A stretch of DNA of 64,000 bases from Cyanidiococcus yangmingshanensis (GCA_013995675.1 VWRR01000001.1:124001-188000), one strand, 5' to 3'; numbered from the stretch's first letter, positions 41,203 to 51,747 are shown. Notes: generated by a model not told the origin, from the letters alone. A program made the numbers and translations.

Positions 41203-41958
41203 ATGCACTCGTCGTTTGTGGGTCTTTGTTTCCTTGGTTCAGGTGCGGTGCTCCAGGGACAAGAGGCGACCAAGACCGCTACGAGACTGCGACGGTCACT
41301 CAAGCAGTGGACTCGCGCTCGGAGAAGCGCCCGCTCCCGCGTCCAGGCTCTACGCTTAACGACTGAGACGAATGAGGAGCTTTTGGAGCGAATATCTCTG
41401 GACCAGCCTCGGCGCCTCTTCCGCGTTTCGGACGAACCAGTCGTTATTGAAGGAACAGACTCGTTGCCCGTTGCCTCAGCGTCATGCACAGACAATAGTT
41501 TCGATACGGTTGAGACAGAGAAACTTGCTGCATTGCATGCAAGCAGCGCACAGCTGAGGGAAACCGTTGAGCGACTCGGACTGACAGAGGCCGTATTTGG
41601 GGGTGCGTCTCGAGCTGTACAAGATTCGGAACGTTCCGCTGGGAGTGAGATCAGCTTTGCGCAGATCAGTGTCATGAAGTGCGTCTATACCGCCGCGTTG
41701 GCCTGGTGCTTTAGCTGGCTCTTGTGGAACACAATGGGCCACTTGATTGTGAAGTTCGAGGGAATCGGGACGATCTCGGATCTGTATGTAGTCCAGAGAC
41801 TGACGACAGTCTTTCGGGCACTTATTGTTGCTAGCTTTGCGATGGGTGCTGGTCTCAGTTTCTTTACGGGGACCGGACTTTTGCTGCTCGGCGGCCGCGT
41901 GGTTCTCAATCGATGGCAACAAGGGTCCCAAGAGCAAAATACAGAACACGAATCCTGA
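41203..41958 (+). CDS. DUF3082-like plastid membrane protein
   Basis: A 251-residue protein. Residues 1-150 are hydrophilic with basic and helical patches (KQWTRARRSARSRVQALRLT), possibly a transit peptide plus linker. The C-terminus has two membrane segments, near 160-180 (TAALAWCFSWLLWNTMGHLI) and 203-233 (FRALIVASFAMGAGLSFFTG then LLLLGGRVV), with YVVQRLTTVFRALIV between them. This arrangement resembles the cyanobacterial and plastid DUF3082 family, which has no known function. The match is by pattern, not by a signature residue. Confidence 0.6.
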   Translation: MHSSFVGLCFLGSGAVLQGQEATKTATRLRRSLKQWTRARRSARSRVQALRLTTETNEELLERISLDQPRRLFRVSDEPVVIEGTDSLPVASASCTDNSFDTVETEKLAALHASSAQLRETVERLGLTEAVFGGASRAVQDSERSAGSEISFAQISVMKCVYTAALAWCFSWLLWNTMGHLIVKFEGIGTISDLYVVQRLTTVFRALIVASFAMGAGLSFFTGTGLLLLGGRVVLNRWQQGSQEQNTEHES

Positions 41959-42185
41959 GCGCAATTTTTTGATGCAGAATGGTGTCTTTGGGCTGTGCTC
42001 GAGCCGGAACCGTGCCTTGACTGGATCATAGATAGGCTTATAGTGCTAGCACCTTGGGGCTGAATCTCGCAAATTGTTTGCGACGCTACTGCGCAGGAGT
42101 AGAACTGGGCAGTAAAAGTGGTTCTTCGATTGCGGACGCGCACGGATATTTTCTGATTATCGCCATACACCAGCTGAAACTGGCG
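41959..42185. other. Short intergenic region
   Basis: Convergent region after the DUF3082-like gene. Nothing recognised. Confidence 0.35.
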
Positions 42186-42852
42186 CTAGCGCAGCGCCAT
42201 CATCTGTTCTGCGCATGAAACAAGCGACGAGCCAGCATGACATCGATTAGAGGGGAACCGAGATTGACAGCGAACCTCTCTGCCGATTGATGACCAGGGA
42301 CAGCAAGGGTAGCCTGTTGAGCCATGAACGGTGCTGCACGAGGAGAAATCGAGCTCGCGGTTGGTCATCGGGCGCATCGGCCACTTCAAGGCAGGACGTT
42401 TGGAATACATCCATATCAAGTAACCAAAATGATCATCCGATAGGGAAGACAGGCAAGCATGCAAACCGGAGCCTTTGTTTTATCGCTTTGCGGAATCGGG
42501 GTGTTGTCAAAGGGTAACGTTCGCGGGCCGTTCAACAAGCGGTGCGCACGATTCCCTGAACGCGCGCTGATGATCGCTCCCAGGCCTCTGCTTGGGTCGA
42601 CACCAATCCCCACATCAATGTCTGAAGCACTGCTCGCCAGCATTGGGCATACGGATTCTGGAGTGAAGAATCCGGTGCTCTCTTTCGAGTAGCTGTGACG
42701 GATTCGCTGACCCGTCGAGTGGTCAGACACCAGCTCAGTGCACGGCGATAACACGCAACATCGAGACGAAGATCATGTGCATAGGCGCACGACAAAGTGG
42801 GCATGCTCCCCTGTGCGGGATTTCTGCCGCAGTGACGCACAAGACCAACCAT
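42186..42852 (-). CDS. Candidate unknown gene in several frames after eS8
   Basis: Minus-strand frames 42852-42532, 42754-42416 and 42464-42186 contain protein-like pieces (AQCWRAVLQTLMWGLVSTQA, NGPRTLPFDNTPIPQSDKTK, DDHFGYLIWMYSKRPALKWP). They follow one another in order but need changes of frame between them. The first frame starts one base after the eS8 stop, so the upstream piece may be partly 3' untranslated sequence. Nothing is recognised. Confidence 0.25.
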
Positions 42853-42853
42853 T

Positions 42854-43483
42854 TTACTTGGTTTTCTTTCTCTTCTCCAGTTTCTTCAGGTAAAATTCGA
42901 GTTTTCTACCTTCAAGCAGGTATCCGTCAGCGCGGCCACACTGTCCCGGTCGCGATGAAATGCAAGCTAACAGACGCCCGGAGTTGAACTGATCTTCTAG
43001 AGCCTTGTCGAGTATTCTCTTCGCCTGGCGTGCCTCCAGCTTCGCTAGCACGCTCCGACTGCGCTTCAGCTCTGTCGAAGTGCCATCCGGAGCCTCCGCG
43101 GCACTGGTCGTCTTCTTGCCGAGATCAACCCCGTAATGTTGGTAGTACCATGCACGAAATGGCGTCGCGTCGATCTGAACGATAGAGCCTTTCACTAGCG
43201 TATTTGTCCGGACCAGTTCATTGTTGCTTGCGTTGTAAACGACGCCGAGAATGCGCGTCTTTCGCGTCACACACTCCGATGCCCAGCTGTAGTTGCCCAG
43301 CTCGAGACGCAACGCGCGGAACTTGAAGTGACCCCCGCGAACACGCACAGGACGGACCAGTTTCGACCCTAAGCGAGTATTCGCTGGTGGTCGACCAAGA
43401 TCATACTTGCGCTTCTTTCGATGGATCTTGCGCTTGCCGCCAGTCAAGCGGCGTTTGTGGATCGAGTCGCGCGAAATACCCAT
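42854..43483 (-). CDS. RPS8: 40S ribosomal protein eS8
   Basis: A 209-residue cytosolic small-subunit protein. It begins [20 protein letters not shown] and continues with the family blocks [56 protein letters not shown] and the C-terminal [20 protein letters not shown]-like region (here [19 protein letters not shown]). Length is close to the human protein. The frame is intact. Confidence 0.97.
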   Translation of the reverse strand: MGISRDSIHKRRLTGGKRKIHRKKRKYDLGRPPANTRLGSKLVRPVRVRGGHFKFRALRLELGNYSWASECVTRKTRILGVVYNASNNELVRTNTLVKGSIVQIDATPFRAWYYQHYGVDLGKKTTSAAEAPDGTSTELKRSRSVLAKLEARQAKRILDKALEDQFNSGRLLACISSRPGQCGRADGYLLEGRKLEFYLKKLEKRKKTK

Positions 43484-43617
43484 GTTCTGCGCTCAGGTTC
43501 GGCAAGTGGACGCTGCTCACTCGACGTAACAAAGCAGGGTCTAACCTTGAAACCTTACCTTGTATAACACGATTCCGTTATTGATCCTAACTCGAGATCA
43601 ACGTCTTTTGCGTTCGT
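43484..43617. promoter_or_regulatory. eS8 upstream region
   Basis: Short spacer upstream of eS8. No element recognised. Confidence 0.25.
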
Positions 43618-44514
43618 TCACTCGCCGCTAGAAGACAGTTCGTGAACGCACTTGATGATCGTCTGCGGAGTTCGTCCGGCCCCTTTTTCAGACGTGATTG
43701 CTGTCCCAAGACTCGAACAAGCGCGTTCTCGCTTGATCAGTGAGGGAATGCACACGAGTTGGTAAGCGAATCCCCGACAGACACCACACGAATGGCCTGT
43801 ACCCAGTTGCGTACGCCTCTGACACACACACACACAGATGTCGTGCCCGCAGCAGGAACCCAACGAAATGGCGACATTCTTCGCCGATGCAATGGACGGC
43901 GTCGACGCCCAAGGAAAGTTTACTATTGTACTTCATGAGACCAAAATAGAATAATAGAGTACAAATGGACATGCGTTCTTCTTGCGTGGCGACCAGCGCT
44001 AGCCCGATGACGGATCCTGGGCCTTTGCGTTCGCACTTGGTGGCGTTCCTCGGTCGGATCTGCGGGATCTTCAGGGCAGCCTCCACCTCCGGACGTATTT
44101 GCTCGCAATGATTTGCTGGGTTATCGTGACTGCCGTTTTGCTGGGCCGTGGACCTGGTGCATTGCGGACTCACCTGGGCTGCGCATTCGAGGCGTCATGG
44201 GACACGCTCATCATGGGAGCTGAAACGAGGTCCCCGATTTTTTCTCGATTTCAACCGGATGCTCATTTCGTGCTTCAGAGGAGGTGCTCTTAGAGGGACT
44301 CACTCAAATTGGCTGCTTCCAAGGGCTCATGTTCGCTCTGAAATGGATCGCCCCAGGCACCAGTCGGCGCTCTAGCATGGCTCTTGTTCTGAATAGAGGT
44401 ATCATGAAACGGTCCTATACCGAGAATAATCAAGTATTGCACGCTGAAGGATAGGTAGTAGCGTTCGATAGATGCCACAACCCTCCGATAGGTAGCGTCT
44501 GGGCATCCAAGCAC
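43618..44514 (-). CDS. Candidate frame-broken gene with an L7Ae-like end
   Basis: From an ATG at 44514 (MLGCPDATYRRVVASIERYY) a 74-residue frame is followed by further frames on the same strand. The longest (44173-43688) has KLSLGVDAVHCIGEECRHFV. A +1 change then gives YQLVCIPSLIKRERACSSLG and a tail GAGRTPQTIIKCVHELSSSG ending at 43618. The order lysine-Leu-x-x-Gly-x-x-x-V, then a hydrophobic strand, then V-x-I-P-S followed by LG resembles L7Ae/Rpp38 proteins of RNase P/MRP. This is pattern recognition over a broken frame and is tentative. A CA repeat near 43816-43832 lies inside it. Confidence 0.35.
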
Positions 44515-44909
44515 CGTGCTTTTAATGAGGGCACCAACGGCAGCACGTCCGCATCCGCGAACGAAACGCAGCTATCGTTGTCGGGCTCGCTGCGGCACGC
44601 CGCCGGTGTCCCCGACCGGGGACGACGCCGACCAGGTGCCTAAAAACGTTTGCGTTCGTGGAGTTCAACAGTCGAAACTGCGCGCTTCTCGAGTATATCC
44701 AGTTCTGTTGGTAGCAGACTTTTCTGCCGTCGAGCGATCCCTTTTCTGGTTCGCAAGAGGGGACTTTTTTCGAAAGGAGTAGAATTCTCACCGGTTACGT
44801 GCCGGTGACGAGAACAGCGGTAGCGGGTGACTCGGCGCGGTGAGCTTTTCATCCGGCAGCGCGGTTGCGGTGAGGACGTCTCCACTAGTGTTGATAAAGT
44901 TCCGCGACT
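44515..44909. other. Intergenic, divergent promoters
   Basis: Between the divergent candidate gene and RLP24. Nothing recognised. Confidence 0.35.
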
Positions 44910-45512
44910 ATGCGTATTGAAAAATGCTATGTTTGCGGGGCAAACATATATCCAGGTCACGGTAGTGTCTTTGTTCGTAACGATGCGACGACGTTTCGTT
45001 TCTGTCGCTCGAAGTGTATCAAAGCTTTTCGCCGAAAGCGGAATCCGCGATACCTGCGCTGGACCAAGGCATATCGTAAGGCCCACGGGAAGGAGCTGGC
45101 TCACGATCTGACATTCGCGTTTGAAAAGCAACGCCATATAATACCGAAGTATGATCGTGAGATGGTGCGCGAGACATTATCAGCAATGGAGCGCGTTGCG
45201 CAGGTTCAGCAAGAACGACAAGCAGCATTCCACAGCCAACGTATGCGGGTCAAACAACGCATTGAGCAGAGAGAGGCAGCCGTTGAGCTGAATCGTCAAA
45301 GAATGAGCACTAGTCTGCGTGCGATAGAGAAGCTCTCGAGCGTCCAACGCCGCCTGTCAAACAAGGCTGTCCATCCGCTTGTACGCAAGGCGCGGGCAGC
45401 ACTGGTCGCAGCCGGTACAGCGGATGTTTCCGGTATCGGTTCGTCGAATGCTGTCATTTCTGCAGACGATCACATGGAGACTGCGGCAGCACCGAACGAA
45501 ACATCTGAATAG
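44910..45512 (+). CDS. RLP24: RLP24 (RSL24D1), 60S biogenesis factor
   Basis: A ribosomal L24e-like factor that occupies the L24 site on early cytoplasm-bound pre-60S particles and is removed by the AAA ATPase Drg1/AFG2. The protein is 200 residues. It begins MRIEKCYVCGANIYPGHGSV with the first zinc pair, then FCRSKCIKAFRRKRNPRYLR with the second, WTKAYRKAHGKEL, and a helical C-terminal extension. MRIEKCY and the long tail distinguish RLP24 from true eL24. The frame is intact. Confidence 0.95.
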   Translation: MRIEKCYVCGANIYPGHGSVFVRNDATTFRFCRSKCIKAFRRKRNPRYLRWTKAYRKAHGKELAHDLTFAFEKQRHIIPKYDREMVRETLSAMERVAQVQQERQAAFHSQRMRVKQRIEQREAAVELNRQRMSTSLRAIEKLSSVQRRLSNKAVHPLVRKARAALVAAGTADVSGIGSSNAVISADDHMETAAAPNETSE

Positions 45513-45522
45513 GGATTCGTGT

Positions 45523-45837
45523 ATGTTCCGCATGACCGTATTGGTGAAGCCCCACCCGTACATGAGCGGCGCCCAGATTCATCATTACCCTTGTCAGGTG
45601 CGGTTGTCCTTTTGAGAACATGGGAAAGAACGCGACCGGCTGGACTCTTTCAGCGTCACGGAAGGGCTCAGATATGGAGCCGTAGAGGTGAGACGGCTCG
45701 CGATCCAAGTCGAGGGACCCATTCTTCGCCATGAGGATGGTGATGAGCGCAAGCCGGAGATGACGCAGAAGGATCTACAAAACCAGTACGCGATGTCTGC
45801 AATTGAAGGACTCGCTCCGGGAATGCGCGTTTATTGA
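45523..45837 (+). CDS. Small unknown ORF interrupted by an in-frame TGA
   Basis: An ATG at 45523 (MFRMTVLVKPHPYMSGAQIH) opens a frame closed by TGA at 45613. The same frame resumes at once with protein-like sequence (GLRYGAVEVRRLAIQVEGPI, KDLQNQYAMSAIEGLAPGMR) to the stop at 45835. A +1 reading at the TGA also gives a sensible short piece (ENMGKNATGWTLSASR). The minus strand is open over 45454-45732 as well, so reality and strand are uncertain. Confidence 0.3.
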
Positions 45838-45943
45838 AGGCTATCGATCGCAGCGATATCTGCGGGGCGATCAGACGGGTTCCGGGCGGCTATGCCCTCT
45901 TGGCGTATGCGTTCTCTAGACCGGAACGAACTCTCCGATGCAG

Positions 45944-46492
45944 CTAGAAACTCAGTTCTCTGTGCAGAAAGGTTTCGAGCATGGTGCACCATGCGCACGC
46001 GAGCTGTCTTGGATGCAGATCCAGATCGGAAGCTTGTCTCTGTCCCAAACGACTGATGGAGACAGCCACGAATGCATCCGATGGAAATGGGAACCTGTTT
46101 GAGTGCTCCATCACAGAAATAATATTGGGCCTGCCTAATTCCTCTGTCAGCGTTTTCTCGGGACAGCGGATTGATCGTCGGCACTTGTTATAGGCTTGTA
46201 TATACTCGTTTATGTGAACTGATGCAAAGCCCAAACAGCGATGATCATGCGCACGCGCACGCTGCGTAACGAGGAGATCTCGCGCTGACGCATTCGCCAA
46301 ATTTGGGTGACCTGATGCCGCTTGTTTCCTCCAGACGCCAGAATGGCTCACCGTTTCGGATTGGTTCCAATGAACGTGCACGACATGCGACCAGAGCTTG
46401 CTGAGCGAAACAGATCTGCCGTTTGCGCTGTAGATAGGTTGTTTGGCCTCCCTGATGACAGGCACCACAGCGTCAGCGATGTCTGGTAGCAT
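45944..46492 (-). CDS. Hypothetical protein downstream of the ankyrin gene
   Basis: An unbroken 182-residue frame from an ATG at 46492 (MLPDIADAVVPVIREAKQPI). It has a balanced composition (SVSLSKLWSHVVHVHWNQSE, CLGFASVHINEYIQAYNKCR) and no membrane segment or known motif. In the same frame, sequence between the ankyrin stop (46556) and this ATG also looks coding (STEDEWGDELLAKRALIHGG), so it may be a continuation of the ankyrin protein past a doubtful stop. Confidence 0.4.
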   Translation of the reverse strand: MLPDIADAVVPVIREAKQPIYSANGRSVSLSKLWSHVVHVHWNQSETVSHSGVWRKQAASGHPNLANASARDLLVTQRARAHDHRCLGFASVHINEYIQAYNKCRRSIRCPEKTLTEELGRPNIISVMEHSNRFPFPSDAFVAVSISRLGQRQASDLDLHPRQLACAWCTMLETFLHRELSF

Positions 46493-46555
46493 GCCTCCAT
46501 GGATGAGCGCTCTTTTCGCAAGGAGCTCATCGCCCCACTCATCTTCCGTCGAGAT

Positions 46556-47599
46556 TTATGACAGAGCTTGCGCGCCGAACTCTTCCAGGATTGAAACAAT
46601 CTCTGAGTAAGCCTCATGCTTTGTGTTCCGAACGAGGCCACCGAACTTGCGCGGCTGCTCCTGAGCTAGAAGCTCTTGAACGAGCTGTTGGGCTGTGCGG
46701 TTCCGTGAATCGCGCAAATCGAGTTGCAGCGACTCGCTTGCGACCCTAACGAGCGCACGAACTGTCGTCGGACGAGCATACCCGCAGGCCATATGCAACG
46801 CCGTGAGGCCCTGTGAGTCCTGCACGTTGACATCCGCGCCTGCTTCGGACGAGCATCTCGACGAGCTCTGCGAGACCCAGCGCTGCGGCGATATGCAGGG
46901 CAGTGCGACGCTCGCGGTCAACGGCGTTCACGTCAAGTGGGATTCCACTTCCGTTAAGGTGGGCTTGCAGAATAGCACGCGCCCGTTCCGCGTTCGTTTT
47001 CGGTGGCAACAGAGCAGTATGTAACGGTAACGGGTCATAGGTATCGCGCAAGTGCGTTTGCTCTATCGATTCATCCGTCCGCTTACGACCAAAAAACCCA
47101 GCACACTTTAAAGACTGAACTGTGGGTCTCCGACGTCGTCGTTCACAGATATATGCACGCGTTTCAAGACGCGTTCCCACAACAAATGAACCAGGGCGAA
47201 GACGGACGTCAAGCACGAGTCCGGTGGGTGCAACAAACATTTTCCCCCGTGAGGTTCAGAAAAGCTCCGACGAACAGTTCCTTCAGATAATCGATGCTCT
47301 GACGAGGCGTCGCTACCGCTCCAAACGTTTCGACGAGTACCTCTTCGAACGCGACCCGCAAGTTTTCGAAGGACGCACACAGCCGAGTACAGCCGCTGGG
47401 TATCGGGCGTCCCCGATGCAACGTACACTGCACCTCTGGCCACCGCGCGGCACGATCTGAGCGCACGAGGCGCTGCGCCGCCGCCGTCGCTGATCGGCCG
47501 CGATGGGCCGCGGGTCGACCCGGCAACCACATCCCTGATGCGTTCGTGCAACTGTGCCGCCGACAGCGACAACGCTGAGAAGAATGAGTTAGAGCTCAT
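46556..47599 (-). CDS. Ankyrin-repeat protein split over four frames
   Basis: The first frame starts at an ATG at 47599 (MSSNSFFSALSLSAAQLHER). Three successive +1 changes lead to a helical middle (FENLRVAFEEVLVETFGAVA, about 47430-47290), then the first ankyrin block (LPLHTALLPPK and RRTALHIAAALGLAELVEML, about 47030-46850) and the second (GADVNVQDSQGLTALHMACG, from about 46845 to 46556). The last junction is inside a repeat: MLVR must run directly into GADVN, which fixes the extra base near CGAAGCAGG. Ankyrin repeats bind other proteins; the partner is unknown. Total is about 345 residues. Confidence 0.65.
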
Positions 47600-47929
47600 A
47601 TTGGAGTAAATTTTTTCATAAAACGTTCATCAGAATTGAGTGTGAGTAGTGCGTTATTTCATCTCTGGACAGTGGAGGCTTTGATCTTGGGAGAAGGCTT
47701 CTCGATGCGCAGGATCGAGGCATTTAGTCGTGGTTGCTAGTCGGCTCCTTGCACGTTGTTGGCCTCATTTATCTGAACGTTTTTTGCAGAGATGCGCATG
47801 CGTCTTTATGTCGCGTATCTCTCATGTGCTTTGTTTGAATCACGAGGTGAAATGAAGCGGGGAACGCACAGCGTGACCGAGCCGACTGCCTCGAGCCGAT
47901 TTCGAGCGCTCAACAGTTTGCGTAAACGG
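47600..47929. other. Divergent promoter region
   Basis: AT-richer spacer between the ankyrin start and a plus-strand candidate. It holds no open frame of note and no recognised element. Confidence 0.4.
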
Positions 47930-48512
47930 ATGACGTCAATACGTTGCGTCATGGCCCGGGATCCCTAGACTCAATTGGGGATGAGCATCGCCCATTCGGT
48001 TTCGTTTCTGCATCGGAGCTGATTCCTGAGTACCCGGAGTTTGCAACCTCAGGTTCGGTCCTAGTTGGTTGCTCATTTTCGGTACGGGAATTCAGTCGAT
48101 CGACTAGGGTGCGTCGCCAACAAAACGCGTCTTGGAAGGATCAGTACCCAGGTTGTTTATCACGTAGAGTCGTGCTCGGAATTCTGATCACCGCGGAATG
48201 GCGAACAAATTCCCATAACAGAAGCGAACACGGTACCGCATGAGGAACGAAATTTTGCCCTTGGTGTGGCACAACTCCAATGTACCTGTCGTCTGGTCAT
48301 GGCCTCCTATTCCGCCGGTGCAGCGTTCGCTCGTAACCCCGAATGCTTTATCTGGCACGCACAGGACATACTTGAGGTGTCTCTATCTCCTCAATCGTCG
48401 GGTTGGTTGCGCCGCGACTCGAAACGCTACGTTGCCCTCATACGGTGATCGCAGAGCCTGTCGGTGCCGCGAAAACGTCCTCAGTCGCGTCGCAACACCC
48501 AGCGCCGACAGC
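47930..48512 (+). CDS. Unknown protein, frame-broken
   Basis: An ATG at 47930 (MTSIRCVMARDP) leads after a -1 change into a frame with GDEHRPFGFVSASELIPEYP and SVLVGCSFSVREFSRSTRVR. A +1 change near 48200 leads into PITEANTVPHEERNFALGVA, ARNPECFIWHAQDILEVSLS and GWLRRDSKRYVALI, and a last -1 change adds a short tail ending near 48509. Total is about 190 residues, soluble and unrecognised. The balanced composition in consecutive segments makes a gene likely. Confidence 0.4.
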
Positions 48513-48550
48513 CTAGGTCATGCGTCATACAATCTCGTTGATGCACCTGA

Positions 48551-49620
48551 TTAAGCTTTCGGAGCTGATCCTGGCGCGCTGACGTTCCCAGCGTGCAGAC
48601 CACACTCCTTCTTGGTTTGGTCCTCCCACCACCAACGACCTTCGCGCTCATGCTGACCAGGCAGGACTGGGCGTGTACAAGGCTCACAACCGATGCTTAT
48701 GAAACCGCGTTCGTGGAGTTCATTGTACGGTACCTCCAATATACGGATCGTGTCCCACACCTCCTTCGACGTCAGGTTCGCCATCGGGTTAAACTTCACG
48801 AGCGTTCCATCGCCGTCCAGACCGGCGAACTGTGGGATCCATCTGAACCAGCGGAATCGATGCTCTGGTTCCTGGTGACTGATCGCGTCGCTGGCCGGTA
48901 ATCCAGGCCCGCAATGTGCTGAGTTGTTTGCGCAGCGGCTGCACTTTGCGAATGCCGCAGCACTCCTGGTGCCCGTCTGCATAAAACGAGAATAAACCCT
49001 TGCTACGCACCAGACGCTCAACTTCTGTGGCATCTGGAAAACAGTACTCGATACGGATTCCATAGTGGCGCTCTACGCGCTCGAAAAATCGGTACGTTTC
49101 TGGATGCAACCGACCAGTATCTAGGGCAAAGACCCGAAACGGCCGTTTCGTCTGCGCTGCGTACTCGACAAGGAGCACGTCCTCGGCCCCAGAGAAAGCA
49201 ATCGCGCAATCGGAACCAAAATGGCGGAGTGCTGCATCAACCACTCCAACTGGGTCCGAGGCCTCGTTAAGTGAAGCGAGCTCTGGCGTTAACGTCGGCG
49301 CCGTCGCGGTAGCGAGCACCGCAGGGAGCTGAACTCGTCCCCGTTGTCGAGGTGCCAAAAACGGCTTGCGCGAGATCGTTTGCTGACAAGAGGTCGACTT
49401 GATTGAACCGCTGACCTGCGTAGCTCGAACTGGGGACGAATTGGAGCATGTAGGCTTTGAACGCACCGAGTTGCTTCAGGTATCGAACGACTCGTTCGGT
49501 AATCTCTGAGACCGCCTGGACGGCTGCTGGCGACGCCGGCCGCATTCGAGGCGGGCGCGCCGTGACGCCTGGATGCACCCCGGTCCAAGCCGCATGCGCA
49601 GCGTAGTCGTCTGACGACAT
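48551..49620 (-). CDS. Plastid APS reductase (4Fe-4S), split in frames
   Basis: Reduces adenylylsulfate to sulfite in the plastid. The main frame (to 48789) has [34 protein letters not shown], the cysteine pair [11 protein letters not shown] and [20 protein letters not shown]. After VQMDPT a +1 change gives the rest: [20 protein letters not shown], then [20 protein letters not shown] and [15 protein letters not shown]. The CC plus CxxC set marks the iron-sulfur APS type. The main frame has no ATG, so the start is probably in the adjacent frame, at 49620 or at 49449 ([15 protein letters not shown], transit-like). The protein ends right after the reductase domain, so it lacks the C-terminal thioredoxin-like domain of plant APR. 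Confidence 0.88.
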
Positions 49621-50183
49621 AAACGTTCCAGGTCTGGCAGGAGCGATGTCACTGATAACCAGGACATGTCGCTAGGACCAGTGGACTAAGTAGAGAACAA
49701 GTGGTGAATCACAAGAACACAGGGACAGGATACTCGCTCGTCCAAACGGAACAAATAATGTTCGCTGTGCCCACAGCAAGACGAGGCGACGGACACGCTA
49801 CGTCCCCGCGGCACAACGAGGGACATCGGAGAGCGCACCCGTTTTCGTGTCGCAACGCAACCCGGAACGGGTCTACGACCGCGACGCTGGTGCTCGGAAC
49901 GCATGACGCGGACAGGTCATCCGGCCAGGCCGTCGCGAGCCGGTCCGCCTTCGCTGGGCGACCGACGCATCGATGGGTCGCTCGTCCGCGCATCGCGTGC
50001 TATCATGATGGGACGAAACGGACGGCGGCGGATGCGGTCCCGCCACGTGGCACTGCATCGTTCCCGGATGCAGATGACTCGGATGCGATTCTAGATTTGG
50101 GTCTAGCGCAGTGCGTGTCCGATTTTGTTGTTCCGTTGTTGTTTGTTCGTTTCAAACGTATTCGCTGCTGCGTCTAGGAAACC
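49621..50183. other. No supported gene; CG-rich spacer
   Basis: Divergent region rich in CG dinucleotides (about 49780-50060). Open frames on both strands reflect composition. No RNA gene or repeat recognised. Confidence 0.4.
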
Positions 50184-50765
50184 ATGAGTTTGCCTCTATA
50201 CAACGGTTTGCACCGGGATCAGCCTCAAACTTGCCAGTTGTTGTGCGTTTCAAGTGCATCACACAGGATCAAACTAGGTTCTGGTCGAATGGGCAGTCAT
50301 CGGGTGGACGAAACGGACTTGGACAGGTGTCGTTCAAACCGTTCGCTTGGTGTGGGATGTTGTCGTGGCTTGTGGCCGTGGTCCTCGGCACTCGAGCGGC
50401 TCTTCTCAGGCGTCTGGATCTATCCAAGCTATCATCAGACAACTTTGGACTGGCTTACGCGGTCTCGCAGAGCCCCAGGGCGAGCCCAGCTGTAGTGGTG
50501 GCCCACACCAGTCTCGGAACAACAGCCCCAGCGAGTGCGACGCTTCTGGTACCAGGACCGGACCGTTTGCCGGCAGGCCCATTGGCCGCTATGGCAACCG
50601 CAGTCGGTGTGGATGCGCTCACGCCTGACCATTTTACTCGTGCTGGTGCCTTGCACGATCGGCGGCTGGATGCTCGTCGAGGGCCTCCGAGAGTTTGAAA
50701 AACAAAAATCGAACTGGCGAATAGCGGGCTCAGAGACCGCGGTGGCTGACCAGGGCGGTAAATAG
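50184..50765 (+). CDS. Candidate membrane protein with an in-frame TAG
   Basis: An ATG at 50184 (MSLPLYNGLHRDQPQTCQLL) opens a frame stopped by TAG at 50493. The same frame reopens as a Trp-rich, protein-like stretch (RRFWYQDRTVCRQAHWPLWQ) followed by a clear membrane helix (RLTILLVLVPCTIGGWMLVE) and a charged end at 50765. The Q-x-x-x-W-P-x-W-Q-P motif just before the helix is a little like the N-terminus of CDC50/LEM3 proteins, but the rest of that family is absent. Two other frames are also open here. Confidence 0.3.
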
Positions 50766-51747
50766 CTTCGAGCACTGGAGTTTTCCAGGCGTATCATATA
50801 TGTATTGTGCGCAAAGATTGCGCTTTTCGTGTATATTAAAGTTGTACAGGCTTTCGAACAGCTTCGAGCGACAAACCGCATCAGCCGTAGGATGTAAAGA
50901 GAAGGACGGAAAGCAAACAAGGCCCTTGGCCATTAGGGAAATAGACATCGTCAGAAAAGAACCAAACGCACGAGCGATATTCCACGGGGGCAGTTCGAGA
51001 GGACACGCGCCGCGCACCTAGAACTCGGGGCGGCACCGTCGACACGCGTTTTCGAATCGACCGAGACGCCTCGGTCAGCATTGCCTGCCCCGTCCTGGAC
51101 GGGGACAGAGGCTGAGGTCTCGGCAATAAATTCCGCTCGGTCGACGAGGACTCGCAAGTGACATCGATCGCACTGCAGAGCGACGGAGTATGCGTTCTGG
51201 AGAAGCGGGTAGTGGAGAGGGTTTTCCGAAATGTAAAGTTTTTCGATTCGCGCATCGTTATTTTGTGCCGCATGTCGGCGATGCCTTGCGATTCTACGGA
51301 TGGCACCTTCGAAAACAATGCCGAGAAGCGCATATGCAGTTCCTAGTACGCGCCATGGTAGGCTTTATCAAGTGAAAAGAGTCTGCTATGCGTCGGTGAA
51401 AAGATCGAAGCGGAGAGAGAGCGTTTTCGTTCGTGGCGGACCGTGGGCGCTCTTTGTCGCGGGCAACTTCGAGCAACGTGAACGAAGAGATCCCTCCGTC
51501 TGTACAGTTCTTACGATGTGTATTCATTTGGTGATGCCCCAGCGTGCCCAGGATCGACGCACTTTGATAGAAATGGTGTCTTTTGTGGTCGTAGGCTCTG
51601 AACGTGAGCAGCGCATGACCGGCAAACGTGGCTTCGAAAAAGGGCAGCCGAGTCGACGCTCCGGGACGCGACAAACACCGCAGTTGATCGTGGGTGTGCC
51701 AGGCTCGCCATCGTTTCTTGTCACAACAAAAGTTGTTCTGATCATGT
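50766..51747. other. Open on both strands, no gene assigned
   Basis: Minus-strand frames at 51674-51294 and 51333-50881 and a plus-strand frame at 51300-51776 (158 codons) are all open with fair composition. They conflict, and none is recognisable. One broken gene probably lies here but I cannot choose the strand. Confidence 0.3.
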
